NCBI RefSeq assembly: GCF_009739905.1
Contig: NZ_CP034279.1
Span: forward strand, 6,944,001 to 7,008,000
Source: Streptomyces ficellus
GTDB taxonomy: Bacteria; Actinomycetota; Actinomycetes; Streptomycetales; Streptomycetaceae
Reading direction: 5' to 3'
Length of the DNA: 64,000 nucleotides
Below, piece after piece: positions 33,901 through 40,544 of this stretch; the stretch's first letter is position 1; each line of letters starts with the position of its first letter. A program made the position numbers and the translations under genes. The notes beneath the pieces were generated by a model. It had not been told where the DNA came from, searched no databases, and saw only the letters and a list, made by a program, of their open reading frames with translations.

Positions 33901-34255
33901 CGAGCGTCCAGCGGATCAGCGGCGCCTCGTAGGTGTCGAGCGGGGTCTCCGCCTCCGTGCGCAACAGCTCCTGGAAGGCCGCCTCGGGGTCGGTGGCCGT
34001 GGTCAGGTCGACGGTACGGAGCCGGGGCTCGCAGCGCTCGGCGACCCGCTGGCCGGGCACGGCGCCGGTGACGGCGACCAGTTCGAGGCGGAGGCCGGCG
34101 TGCCGGTCGAGTGTGGCGGCGAGGCCGAGGCGCAGCGCGTCGGTGTCGAGCGGGCCCCACAGGTCGAGCGCGGCGGTGAAGTTGTAGGCACGGCTGCCCG
34201 GTTGCACCTGTTCGTGCAGCCAGACGATCTCCTGCGAGGAGGAGAGCGGAAGCAT
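30971..34255 (-). CDS. NRPS module C-A-T
   Basis: 1094 residues. Condensation domain at about 1-440 with HHLIHDG (133-139). A repeat-rich linker (GASPDAGASLDAGAS) leads to the adenylation domain (about 490-960), with A3 HTSGSTGTPKP, A5 NVYGVTEAA, A7 YLTGD, A8 DNQVKLRGYRIELEEIE and A10 GGKPDR. The aligned pocket D-V-E-N-V-G-V-I-S-K shares D, E, N, G, I and K with the ornithine/hydroxyornithine code DMENLGLINK, so a polar ornithine-like residue is possible. Carrier motif FFQAGGHSLLAAQL. The C terminus ends in an Ala-Thr repeat tail. The ATG at 34255 has AGGGA upstream. Confidence 0.9.
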   Translation of the reverse strand: MLPLSSSQEIVWLHEQVQPGSRAYNFTAALDLWGPLDTDALRLGLAATLDRHAGLRLELVAVTGAVPGQRVAERCEPRLRTVDLTTATDPEAAFQELLRTEAETPLDTYEAPLIRWTLVRLGDEHHRLVHVEHHLIHDGHSFAILLDDVFRVYRGHVLGEPVTLPPAPSYADHVEAQEPGKRDEQRGAGLDFWTSELKGLSYDMPLPGLARPGTRRRHHGGQLRQSIGADLAERLRDHTRARGLTPFSTLLGLFAELLRRHGRRSQLVVGTAVGNRPRGHEQTVGMFVNTIPLPLRLEPAAPAEDTMDEVTDVLIRALPYQDVPVQELTRALGLHTSGADNPLFDVMFSAHDAELPEIDVPGLDITLFEGFNTGTTRFDLDVVLLPDDRRGVGVRHGAAGMTLVWDYDADMFGEDVVRLLAGRFLDLLRAYLDTPGAALADLAPADPGASPDAGASLDAGASQEPTAPPGSGASFDPNAPFDPLAGHDASLPALLTGARRLTYGDLDARVTALAERLRAAGVTAGQPVAAVLPRGADAVVTLLACLRTGAVHCPLSPSDPPARLDLLLRRLAPALVLTSAEHPVTVPEELPAATVDAPELPRAHAAEVVPDTAYIIHTSGSTGTPKPVAVGRAALVHHMTGMADRFGLRHGDRVLLFAQPSFDVSLEEVLPSLHAGACLVVPEREVPTGTELAELLADARVTVANLPTSYFLATREDLRPALREGRWSPRLLVLGGERIPADALRAFLADTDATVLNVYGVTEAAISSTVHRIVPEALADGAEVPLGSELPGERVHVLDEHHRPLPAGAVGELAIAGAGLAEGYVGNPETTAARFVRLDALGGERVYLTGDLGYRGLDGLLYFLGRRDNQVKLRGYRIELEEIEATASAVLGGRSCAVVLDREAAGGPRLVGFLEGPDEPGAWDERAFHTELGRRLPAALVPGRWVRLDSVPVLAGGKPDRTALLRKATELGAAPAGTAVGAESAPGAADTGEVTAGPSGDAGGLPDDPMSVLLAEGWRTVLEHDRFGGTTDFFQAGGHSLLAAQLAAWLEPRLGHRPPMRLFFRNPVLADQAGALAATATPATATATATSTES
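30986..31027. repeat. Hexanucleotide repeat at the C terminus of the C-A-T gene
   Basis: AGTGGC and GGTGGC units encode the Ala-Thr tail ATATATATSTES after the carrier domain. In-frame copy change would only alter tail length. Confidence 0.75.
32871..32924. repeat. 18-bp tandem repeat in the C-A linker
   Basis: Three units beginning GATGCACCCG at 32871, 32889 and 32907, plus a related copy at 32835, encode Gly-Ala-Ser-rich linker repeats between the condensation and adenylation domains. Confidence 0.8.
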
Positions 34256-34422
34256 GAGCGATCCCTGGGGTTGTCGGGTCGGGTGATGGTGTGCGGGGCA
34301 CGGTCGTGCCCGGCGGGCGGTGCGGGGCCGCCGCGGATCGCGCGGTCGGACCTGATCGCAGTAGGGAAAAGTAGGTAATGGTGGACCGCGGTGTACGGCG
34401 GTGGATCGCGGTACGGAGGTGG
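34256..34422. other. Gap between the condensation and C-A-T genes
   Basis: This 167-base stretch is the only sizeable gap within the NRPS genes. It holds repeats of GGTGGA and GCGGTACGG-like sequence. No gene is seen. A separate internal promoter for the NRPS proteins could lie here. Confidence 0.5.
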
Positions 34423-35766
34423 TCAGTCGGACGGGGGCGCCGTCCGGGCCGCCGTGGCGGCCGCGCCCGTCAGCGCGTCGGCCATCGCGTCGAAGGCCTC
34501 GCGGGCGGCGTCGTCGGCGATCACCGCGCGGTCCCACGCCATGCGCAGGTGCAGTGCGCGCCCCTGTGTCACCGAGACGGCGAAGGGGCCGCGCACGGGT
34601 CTTCCGTCGATGTGGACCTCCCGGCCCTCCACGCCGGCCAGCCGGAGCGGGGGCCGCTGGGTGGCGTCGTCCACGGTCAGCAGCCCGTCGAGGCGGCCGG
34701 ACCAGCCCGAGCCGGCCGCCCGGGCCGCGTGCACGACGGCGTCGAAGGGTACGTCGGCCCGGTCCAGGTCGTCCCACCAGGCGTCGGCCGTCACCTCGGG
34801 GCAGGTCGGGGCGGCCCCGGTCGCGGCCGGGAAGACCACGGTGTTGAGGAAGCAGCCGAGGACCCGCTCCGCGCCGGGCGGTCGGCCGCCCCACGGGTAG
34901 CCGAGCGGTACCACGTGCCCGGGGCCGTACAGGGCGCGTGCGGCGGGGCGACAGGCGTCCAGCAGCTCGGGGAAGGGCACCCCGCCGGCGGTCGCGGGCA
35001 GCACCAGCGACGCCGAACCGCTCGGCAGCCCACCCGCCGTGGGGGCACCGGGCCGCGGGGCCGGGGACTGGTCGCGCACCGCCCGGAGCCGGTCGCCCCA
35101 GTGGGCCAGCGCCTCGGGCGAGGCGGCGCGTTCCTCGGCGTCGAGCTGGAGGAGCACGGCTTCACGGTAGGCGGCCAGTTCGGCGGCGACGTCCGCGGGC
35201 CCCGGCGCCTCGGCGTACGGCCCGTCGGCGTAGGCGGCACCGAGGTCCGTGACGATCCGGGCGAGTGAGCGGCCGTCGCACGCGGTGTGGTCGAGGACGA
35301 TCGCGAGCACCTCGCGACCGGCGTCGGTGGTGGCTTCGTGATCGGGTGCCGTCTCCTCGTCGGAGAGGAACAGCCGCAGGGGCGGGCCTTCGCGGTCCCA
35401 TGTGCCCAGGGCCCGGCGCAACGCGGTGGCGGCGTCCTCGCCGGGCGCCCGGGGCACCCGTACGACGGGTACGTCCGGCTCTTCGACGCGGAGCACGGGG
35501 GTGCCGCGCACCACGGCGGGTCGGGCCCGCAGCACCGGGTGCAGGGCCGCGAGGCGCGTCGCCGCGGCGGCGAGCCGCTCGAGGTCCACCGTGCCGCGCG
35601 GGAAGGCGAAGAACATCGGAACGAGGTCCGGCCGGCCGGCGGGGTCGAGCGAACGCACCAGTACGAAGCGGCGCTGCGCGCCGGTGACGGGCAGCACCGC
35701 GGGTGCGCCCGCACCGCTGTCGAGTGCGTGGTAGCGAGCCAGGTACTGGGTCGTGATGCTGAGCAC
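34423..35766 (-). CDS. Free-standing condensation-domain protein
   Basis: 447 residues forming one condensation/acyltransferase-fold domain. The active-site motif reads DHTACDG (159-165): the first His of HHxxxDG is Asp, but the catalytic second His and the Asp-Gly are kept. Later segments GYPWGGRPPGAERVLGCFLN and FDAVVHAARAA fit the floor-loop and latch regions. It may supply the condensation step missing from the two A-T proteins, or release or acylate the product. The GTG at 35766 has GAGAGGA upstream and lies 64 bases after the exporter stop. Confidence 0.82.
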   Translation of the reverse strand: MLSITTQYLARYHALDSGAGAPAVLPVTGAQRRFVLVRSLDPAGRPDLVPMFFAFPRGTVDLERLAAAATRLAALHPVLRARPAVVRGTPVLRVEEPDVPVVRVPRAPGEDAATALRRALGTWDREGPPLRLFLSDEETAPDHEATTDAGREVLAIVLDHTACDGRSLARIVTDLGAAYADGPYAEAPGPADVAAELAAYREAVLLQLDAEERAASPEALAHWGDRLRAVRDQSPAPRPGAPTAGGLPSGSASLVLPATAGGVPFPELLDACRPAARALYGPGHVVPLGYPWGGRPPGAERVLGCFLNTVVFPAATGAAPTCPEVTADAWWDDLDRADVPFDAVVHAARAAGSGWSGRLDGLLTVDDATQRPPLRLAGVEGREVHIDGRPVRGPFAVSVTQGRALHLRMAWDRAVIADDAAREAFDAMADALTGAAATAARTAPPSD

Positions 35767-35830
35767 GTGATCCTCTCTGTCGGGCGGTGGCCCGGGACGG
35801 GCCGGCCGTGCGGCGGCCGGTGACGGCCGG

Positions 35831-37177
35831 TCAGCCGAGCGGGGCGGACTCGGTCCGTCGGTCCGTGTCGCTCTGGTGGTCCGTCCCGGTCCGCGGGTCC
35901 GTGCCGGGTGCGGCGGGCTGCGGGTCCTCGGGGCCGGTGGGCAGGTCCCGCGTCCGGCGCAGCGGCGAGAGCACGAGCGGCAGCGGTACGGTGAGGAAGC
36001 CGGCCGCGCAGCACAGCAGCGCGGTACGGGCGCCGAATCCGTCGGCGAGCGCCCCGCCGGCCAGCGCCCCGAGGGGGAGCGTGCCCCACATCAGGAAGCG
36101 CAGGGTGGCGTTCATCCGGCCGAGCAGCTTCGGCGGGCAGAGCCCCTGACGGAAGCTCACCTGGGCGACGTTGTAGACCACGGCACCGAAGAAGACGACC
36201 GCGGAGCCGAGCGCGAACAGGGCCCCACCGCCCACCTGTTCGGACAGCGGCCACAGCAGGGCGAAGGGCCCCGTCACCAGGACGGAGAGCCAGATGATCC
36301 GGCCCTGGCCCACTCGGGCGGCGAGCGCGCCCGCCCCCACGGCCCCCAGCAGTCCGCCGACGGCGGCGGCGGACAGTACGAGACCGACCGTTCCGGGCGC
36401 CAGGTCTAGGACACGGACCAGGTACACGGTCTGTGTGGCCATCAGCACCGCGGTGAAGAAGTTGCCGAGACCGGTGGCGACGGCGATCACCCGCAGCAGC
36501 GGCTGGCGCAGCACGAAGCGCAGCCCCTCGCCGATGTCCGCGCGCAGCGACGAGCCGGGAACGGGGACCGGGCGGGGCTCACGGTGCCGGATGCCCCACA
36601 GGAAGAGCGCGGAGAGGAGATAGCCGATCGCGTCGGCGACGACGGCGAGATGGGCGCCGAGGAGCTGGACCAGCCCACCGCCGATGCCGGGACCGGTCAC
36701 CTGGGCGGACGAGCGTACGGTCTCCAGGGCCCCGTTGCCCCTGACGAGATGGTCGCGGGGCAGCAGTTGGGGCAGGAAGCTCTGGTGGGCGACGTCGAAG
36801 AAGACGGTCGCGACGCCGGTCACCAGGGCGACCACGTACAGCTGTGCCATCGTGAGGACGCCGGCCACAGCCGCTGCCGGGACGCTCGCCATGGCCACGG
36901 CCCGTACGAGGTCCGCCCGGACCATCAGCGGCAGCTTGCGCATCCGGTCGACCCAGGCCCCCGCGGGCAGCCCGATGACCAGGAACGCGGCGGTCTCGGC
37001 GGCCGTGAGCAGCCCCACCTCGAAGGCGGTGGCGTCGAGTTCGAGCACTGCCACGAGAGGCAGGGCGACCAGGGTGATGTGGGCGCCGAGCTGTCCGGCC
37101 GCGGCTCCGGCGAGCAGCATGCGGAAGTCGCGCATGCGCAAGGGGCCGCTCTTGGCGGTTCGGATTGTGGCGGGCAT
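35831..37177 (-). CDS. MFS exporter, MFS_3/EntS-like, first gene of the NRPS operon
   Basis: 448 residues with about 12 membrane segments. N-terminal DFRMLLAGAAAGQLGAHITL and LPAGAWVDRMRKLPLMVRAD are typical of the MFS_3 group, which includes the enterobactin exporter and macrolide-efflux proteins. Its place as first gene of the operon suggests product export and self-protection. The ATG at 37177 has AAGG eight bases upstream. A perfect inverted repeat begins 14 bases before the ATG, so a repressor probably controls the whole operon. Confidence 0.88.
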   Translation of the reverse strand: MPATIRTAKSGPLRMRDFRMLLAGAAAGQLGAHITLVALPLVAVLELDATAFEVGLLTAAETAAFLVIGLPAGAWVDRMRKLPLMVRADLVRAVAMASVPAAAVAGVLTMAQLYVVALVTGVATVFFDVAHQSFLPQLLPRDHLVRGNGALETVRSSAQVTGPGIGGGLVQLLGAHLAVVADAIGYLLSALFLWGIRHREPRPVPVPGSSLRADIGEGLRFVLRQPLLRVIAVATGLGNFFTAVLMATQTVYLVRVLDLAPGTVGLVLSAAAVGGLLGAVGAGALAARVGQGRIIWLSVLVTGPFALLWPLSEQVGGGALFALGSAVVFFGAVVYNVAQVSFRQGLCPPKLLGRMNATLRFLMWGTLPLGALAGGALADGFGARTALLCCAAGFLTVPLPLVLSPLRRTRDLPTGPEDPQPAAPGTDPRTGTDHQSDTDRRTESAPLG

Positions 37178-37190
37178 GTGAAGGACCTTC

Positions 37191-37208
37191 ACTGAACAGC
37201 CGTTCAGT
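37191..37208. promoter_or_regulatory. Operator-like inverted repeat at the head of the NRPS operon
   Basis: ACTGAAC-AGCC-GTTCAGT is a perfect 7-bp inverted repeat with a 4-base spacer, 14-31 bases before the exporter ATG. Size and symmetry suit a TetR-type dimer. No TetR gene is adjacent. Confidence 0.65.
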
Positions 37209-37521
37209 AGTCAAAACGAGATGAGCGCTTTCGGTCATTTCTTGCTGCGAATTGGTGTCCATCCGGGAAAATTTGCGTCGGACTCGGCTTGTTGATGGAT
37301 GAATCACAGGTGTCGTGCGCCCAGAGGGCGCAGGGGTTTCCGGTACCGGTCACGGAGTGACACCAGTCGACCACGCGTACGAACGGTTCGCACGGTGTTC
37401 TGGCCGAAAGCCGTCATGCGCGGCGGCCCCTGGCCGGAGGCACTCGTTCCGACCGTTATGGCACCCGGCCCCCGCCCCGAACCCGCCCCGGACCCCGTCC
37501 CGTCCGCCCGCCCCGCCTGCC
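37209..37521. other. Intergenic region between the NRPS operon and the MerR gene
   Basis: The part next to the operon (37210-37300) is AT-rich for this genome and probably holds the operon promoter. The remainder is GC- and Pro-codon-like sequence without a convincing start or ribosome site on either strand. No gene is called. Confidence 0.55.
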
Positions 37522-38250
37522 TCAGTCCTCCGCAGTACCCGCGGTGTCGGCCGCCGTCACCGTCAGGTACGCGTCGAGCGCGGCGGCGCCCGTCAGCATC
37601 GCCAGGCCCCGCGCCGTGAGCCGTGCACGCCACTCCCGCAGCGTCGCCTGAAGCGGCTCCGGCCCGCCCGCCGACCGCACCTGGTCCAGGACCCGCGCGA
37701 TCTGCCGCAACCCTGTCCCGCCCCGACGCAGTTGATGGGCGAGGAGCACGTCACGCACGTCGGCGGCGGTGTACGAGCGGTACCCGGTGTGCGGGTCGCG
37801 CCGGGGCGTGACCAGTCCGGCCCGCTCCCAGGTGCGCAACGTCGCCGGCCGGATGCCGAGCCGGCGCGCGAGCGGCCCGATGAACGTCACACCGGGCTCC
37901 CGGCCCCGCTCCGGCTCGCCCGGCGCCGCGAGGCCGCGCAGCGCCTGCTCCACCTCCTCCAGCGTGCGCCGGTCACCCGCCAGTTGGGTGTGGCTCCCGT
38001 CGATCAGCCGCAGGGCCTCCTCGGTCGCGTCACCGTTCACCGCCCGCATGATCGCCCCGGCGGTCGCGTGCCCGTGCCCGGGGAGCAGCGCGAGGAACGT
38101 CCGCAACGCCGCCGCATGGCGCGGAGCGTAGAGGCGGTAGCCGCTCGGTGAGCGTTCCGCGGGCGGCAGGATCCCCGCGTCCTCGTAGTTGCGCACCGCC
38201 TGCGTGGACAGACCGTGCTCGCGCGCCAGGTCGATGGGTCGCATCCGCAC
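37522..38250 (-). CDS. MerR family regulator with two HTH domains (TioE-like)
   Basis: 242 residues with two MerR-type DNA-binding domains. The first is RPIDLAREHGLSTQAVRNYE with SPSGYRLYAPRHAAALR. The second is GPLARRLGIRPATLRTWERA with HTGYRSYTAADVRDV (about 125-170). A helical region joins them and no long ligand domain is seen. The duplication is the hallmark of TioE-like regulators near antibiotic clusters. Translation starts at GTG 38250 or ATG 38244. It is divergent from the erythromycin-esterase-like gene across a 119-base gap with two inverted repeats, so it probably controls that gene and itself. Confidence 0.87.
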   Translation of the reverse strand: MRMRPIDLAREHGLSTQAVRNYEDAGILPPAERSPSGYRLYAPRHAAALRTFLALLPGHGHATAGAIMRAVNGDATEEALRLIDGSHTQLAGDRRTLEEVEQALRGLAAPGEPERGREPGVTFIGPLARRLGIRPATLRTWERAGLVTPRRDPHTGYRSYTAADVRDVLLAHQLRRGGTGLRQIARVLDQVRSAGGPEPLQATLREWRARLTARGLAMLTGAAALDAYLTVTAADTAGTAED

Positions 38251-38276
38251 TTTGAAGGTTCTTCCTTCCCTGAGAC

Positions 38277-38292
38277 AGCAACTAGCGTTGCT
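38277..38292. promoter_or_regulatory. Inverted repeat in the merR/esterase promoter gap
   Basis: AGCAAC-TAGC-GTTGCT, perfect 6-bp arms, centred about 35 bases upstream of the MerR start. It is a candidate MerR operator within a promoter spacer. Confidence 0.5.
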
Positions 38293-38298
38293 TGCATG

Positions 38299-38318
38299 CG
38301 ACTTGACGACACAAGTCG
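38299..38318. promoter_or_regulatory. Second inverted repeat in the merR/esterase gap
   Basis: CGACTTG-ACGACA-CAAGTCG, perfect 7-bp arms, about 52 bases before the esterase ATG. It could serve the divergent promoter. Confidence 0.5.
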
Positions 38319-38369
38319 TCCTGAAGACGCCAAACCTTACACCGAGGCTTCAACGATACGGTTGAGGTC

Positions 38370-39578
38370 ATGACGGCAACGATCCAGGACGCCGCGCGTC
38401 CCTTCTCCGGCACCGCCCTCACCGCCCTCGTCCCTCCCTCCACCCGTCTCCTCGGACTCGGCGAACCCACCCACGGCGTCGACGCCTTTCCGGAACTGCG
38501 CAACGAGCTCTTCCGCCACCTCGTCGAGGAGGAGGGGTACCGGTCGATCGCCATCGAGAGCGACTGCCTCTCGGCCCTGCTCGTCGACGCGTACGTCACC
38601 GACGGCATCGGCACCCTCGACGACGTGATGGCCCGTGGGTTCAGCCACGGCTTCGGCGCCTCACCCGCCAACCGCGAACTCGTGCGCTGGATGCGCGCCC
38701 ACAACGCACCATGCCCTCCGAGCGAACGGCTCCGCTTCTACGGGTTCGACGGCCCCCTGGAGATCACCGGTGCGGCCGCCCCCCGCCAGGCCCTGCTCGC
38801 CCTGCGCGGCTACCTCGCACCGCACCTCGCGCCCGACCTCGACGCGGCCCTCAACGATGATGCGACCAACGACGCCCTGGACGCGTTGCTCGGGTCCGAC
38901 GACCGCTGGACCGACGAGGCCGCGATGATGGACCCCGCGCGGTCCGTCGGCCGCACCCGCGAGGCCCGGGAACTGCGCCTGATCGCCGACGACCTGGGCG
39001 TGCTGCTCGCCGCGCACGCCCCGCACCTGACGGCCGTCACCTCGGCCGACGACTTCTGGCGGGCCGAACTGCAGGCCCGTACCGCTACCGGGCTCCTCCG
39101 CTACCACGCGGCCATGGCCGGCACCGGCCCCACCCGCTTCGACACGCTCGTGACCCTGCGCGGCGCGATGATGGCCGACAACCTCGACGCCATCGTGCGG
39201 CGCGAGGCCCGCCGCGGTCCCACCCTCGCCTTCGGCCACAACCGTCACCTGCAGCGCGACGAGAGCGACCTGCGGCTCGGTGGCCGCTCGGCCCGGTGGT
39301 GGAGCGCGGGCGCCGTCGTCGGCACCCGTCTCGGCGACCAGTACGCCTTCGCCGCCACGACGTTCGGTTCCCGCGGTGCGGACGTACCCCCTGCGGACAC
39401 CCTCGAGGGCATCTTCTCGACCCTGCCCCACGACCGGGCCGTCATCGACCCCGGCCGGCTCGCCACCCTCGTCGAAGGGAAGCCGGCGCCCAGGGTGCCG
39501 GCCGACCACACCTACTTCTCCCTCGACCCGTCGGCCGTCGAACAGAACGACGCCGTCGTCTTCGTCAAGGAGATCTGA
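38370..39578 (+). CDS. Erythromycin esterase-like protein
   Basis: 402 residues of the EreA/EreB superfamily, whose founders hydrolyse the macrolactone ring. The N-terminal motif GLGEPTHG places a conserved Glu and His at about 32 and 35. The segment YRSIAIESDCLSALLVDAYV and the C-terminal FGHNRHLQRDE supply the other family residues. Actinobacterial members are diverse and the natural substrate may not be a macrolide. The ATG at 38370 has GAGG close upstream. It is divergent from the TioE-like regulator, which suggests drug- or metabolite-induced expression. Confidence 0.85.
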   Translation: MTATIQDAARPFSGTALTALVPPSTRLLGLGEPTHGVDAFPELRNELFRHLVEEEGYRSIAIESDCLSALLVDAYVTDGIGTLDDVMARGFSHGFGASPANRELVRWMRAHNAPCPPSERLRFYGFDGPLEITGAAAPRQALLALRGYLAPHLAPDLDAALNDDATNDALDALLGSDDRWTDEAAMMDPARSVGRTREARELRLIADDLGVLLAAHAPHLTAVTSADDFWRAELQARTATGLLRYHAAMAGTGPTRFDTLVTLRGAMMADNLDAIVRREARRGPTLAFGHNRHLQRDESDLRLGGRSARWWSAGAVVGTRLGDQYAFAATTFGSRGADVPPADTLEGIFSTLPHDRAVIDPGRLATLVEGKPAPRVPADHTYFSLDPSAVEQNDAVVFVKEI

Positions 39579-39606
39579 GCGGACGTCTGAGCGGACGTCT
39601 GAGCGG
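39574..39606. repeat. 12-bp tandem repeat carrying successive in-frame stops
   Basis: TCTGAGCGGACG occurs 2.75 times, starting over the esterase stop codon. Because 12 is a multiple of three, each unit puts another TGA in frame (39576, 39588, 39600). Confidence 0.85.
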
Positions 39607-39642
39607 GGCCGTCAGAGCGGGACATGTACGCGGCACGAGCGA

Positions 39643-39663
39643 CCGGCCCGCCCCCCGGGCCGG
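39643..39663. terminator. Hairpin between convergent genes
   Basis: CCGGCCCG-CCCCC-CGGGCCGG forms a perfect 8-bp stem between the esterase and acyltransferase genes, usable in both directions. Confidence 0.55.
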
Positions 39664-39689
39664 GCCGGTCACCGCGCCGCTGAGGCACC

Positions 39690-40349
39690 TCAGGGCGAAA
39701 CGGCGGTCCGGGCGAGCAGGGCAAGGTCCTCGACGGACGGCAGGACCTCGGGACGGTCCAGGAAGGCGAGCACGGCACGCTTCTCGGGGAGGTACACCTC
39801 GGGCAGGTCGATCTCCGGCAGGGTGATCTCCGCGTGCCGGACGAACCCGAGCCGGCTCAGCAGGGCGAGTGCCTTGTCGTTGCGGGCGTCGGGCTCGGCC
39901 ACCGCCCGCAGGACCGCCGGGTCGCGGAAGGCGAAGCGGGTGAGCGCCCCGGCCAGGATACGGCTGAAGCCCGGGCGGGGGCGGCCGGTGATCGGGGCGA
40001 GCATCAGGTGGACGCCGATGTCCCCCTCCCGCACCTCGTAGCACAGGCTGACGCGGTCCTCGGCGGGCTGGTACGTCTGGAACAGGGCCACCGGCTCACC
40101 GTCCAGCCGCACCAGGAAGGCGTGATGGGTGTCGCGGCGGTCCACGTCCTCGTAGATCTCCTGGACCAGTTCACGGCTCGCGCCGTTCATGCCCCAGAAC
40201 TGTGCGCGCTCCTCGACGACCCATGTGTGCAGCACGGCGGAGTCCGCCGCGGGGTCGACGGGGGTGAAGCGGAAGGTGCCGAGGCCTTCGACGGTCTCGG
40301 AGTACACGTCCGGGCGCGCGGAAACGAGGGCAGTGGACTCGGGTCTCAT
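39690..40349 (-). CDS. Siderophore-type N-acyltransferase (AlcB/IucB family)
   Basis: 219-residue GNAT-fold protein of the AlcB/IucB group, which acylates N-hydroxy-amines in hydroxamate siderophore synthesis. Diagnostic segments are AQFWGMNGAS near the N terminus, GDIGVHLMLAPITGRPRPGF, AEPDARNDKALALLSRLGFV and YLPEKRAVLAFLDR. The ATG at 40349 is chosen; reading further upstream adds an unlikely leader. It is divergent from the siderophore-interacting protein gene with an iron box between, so iron-starvation control is likely. No amine monooxygenase or NIS synthetase is in the window. Confidence 0.82.
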   Translation of the reverse strand: MRPESTALVSARPDVYSETVEGLGTFRFTPVDPAADSAVLHTWVVEERAQFWGMNGASRELVQEIYEDVDRRDTHHAFLVRLDGEPVALFQTYQPAEDRVSLCYEVREGDIGVHLMLAPITGRPRPGFSRILAGALTRFAFRDPAVLRAVAEPDARNDKALALLSRLGFVRHAEITLPEIDLPEVYLPEKRAVLAFLDRPEVLPSVEDLALLARTAVSP

Positions 40350-40499
40350 GCGGTTTTCCGTTCTTTCGTGAAGAGGGGTCGGGCGGGGGCGGCCCGGGCG
40401 GGTTCGCCTCGGGGCAGGGTGGAGAGCCGTTCGCGGTGGCGCCCGGCGCCACCGGCGGCTCGGGCATGCGGTCGGGCTCACACCGCCCCCGCACCAGGC

Positions 40500-40520
40500 G
40501 TAGGTTAGGCTCGCCTAACC
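40500..40520. promoter_or_regulatory. Iron box (DmdR1/IdeR operator)
   Basis: TAGGTTAGGCTCGCCTAACC contains the palindromic core TTAGGCTCGCCTAA (40505-40518), matching the actinobacterial iron-repressor site. It lies 25 bases before the siderophore-interacting protein ATG and about 150 bases before the acyltransferase ATG. Confidence 0.88.
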
Positions 40521-40544
40521 ATTGGTGCAAGGGAAGGGGTGGGC

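Noticed and set aside
30851..34378. Plus-strand open frame of 1175 codons
   Set aside because: It lies opposite the C-A-T NRPS gene and shows only low-complexity composition; no start signal or family match is visible.
24019..37177. TTA codons implying bldA control of the NRPS operon
   Set aside because: The TAA string at 25125-25127 on the plus strand is out of frame in the NRPS gene; no in-frame TTA was found in the parts checked.
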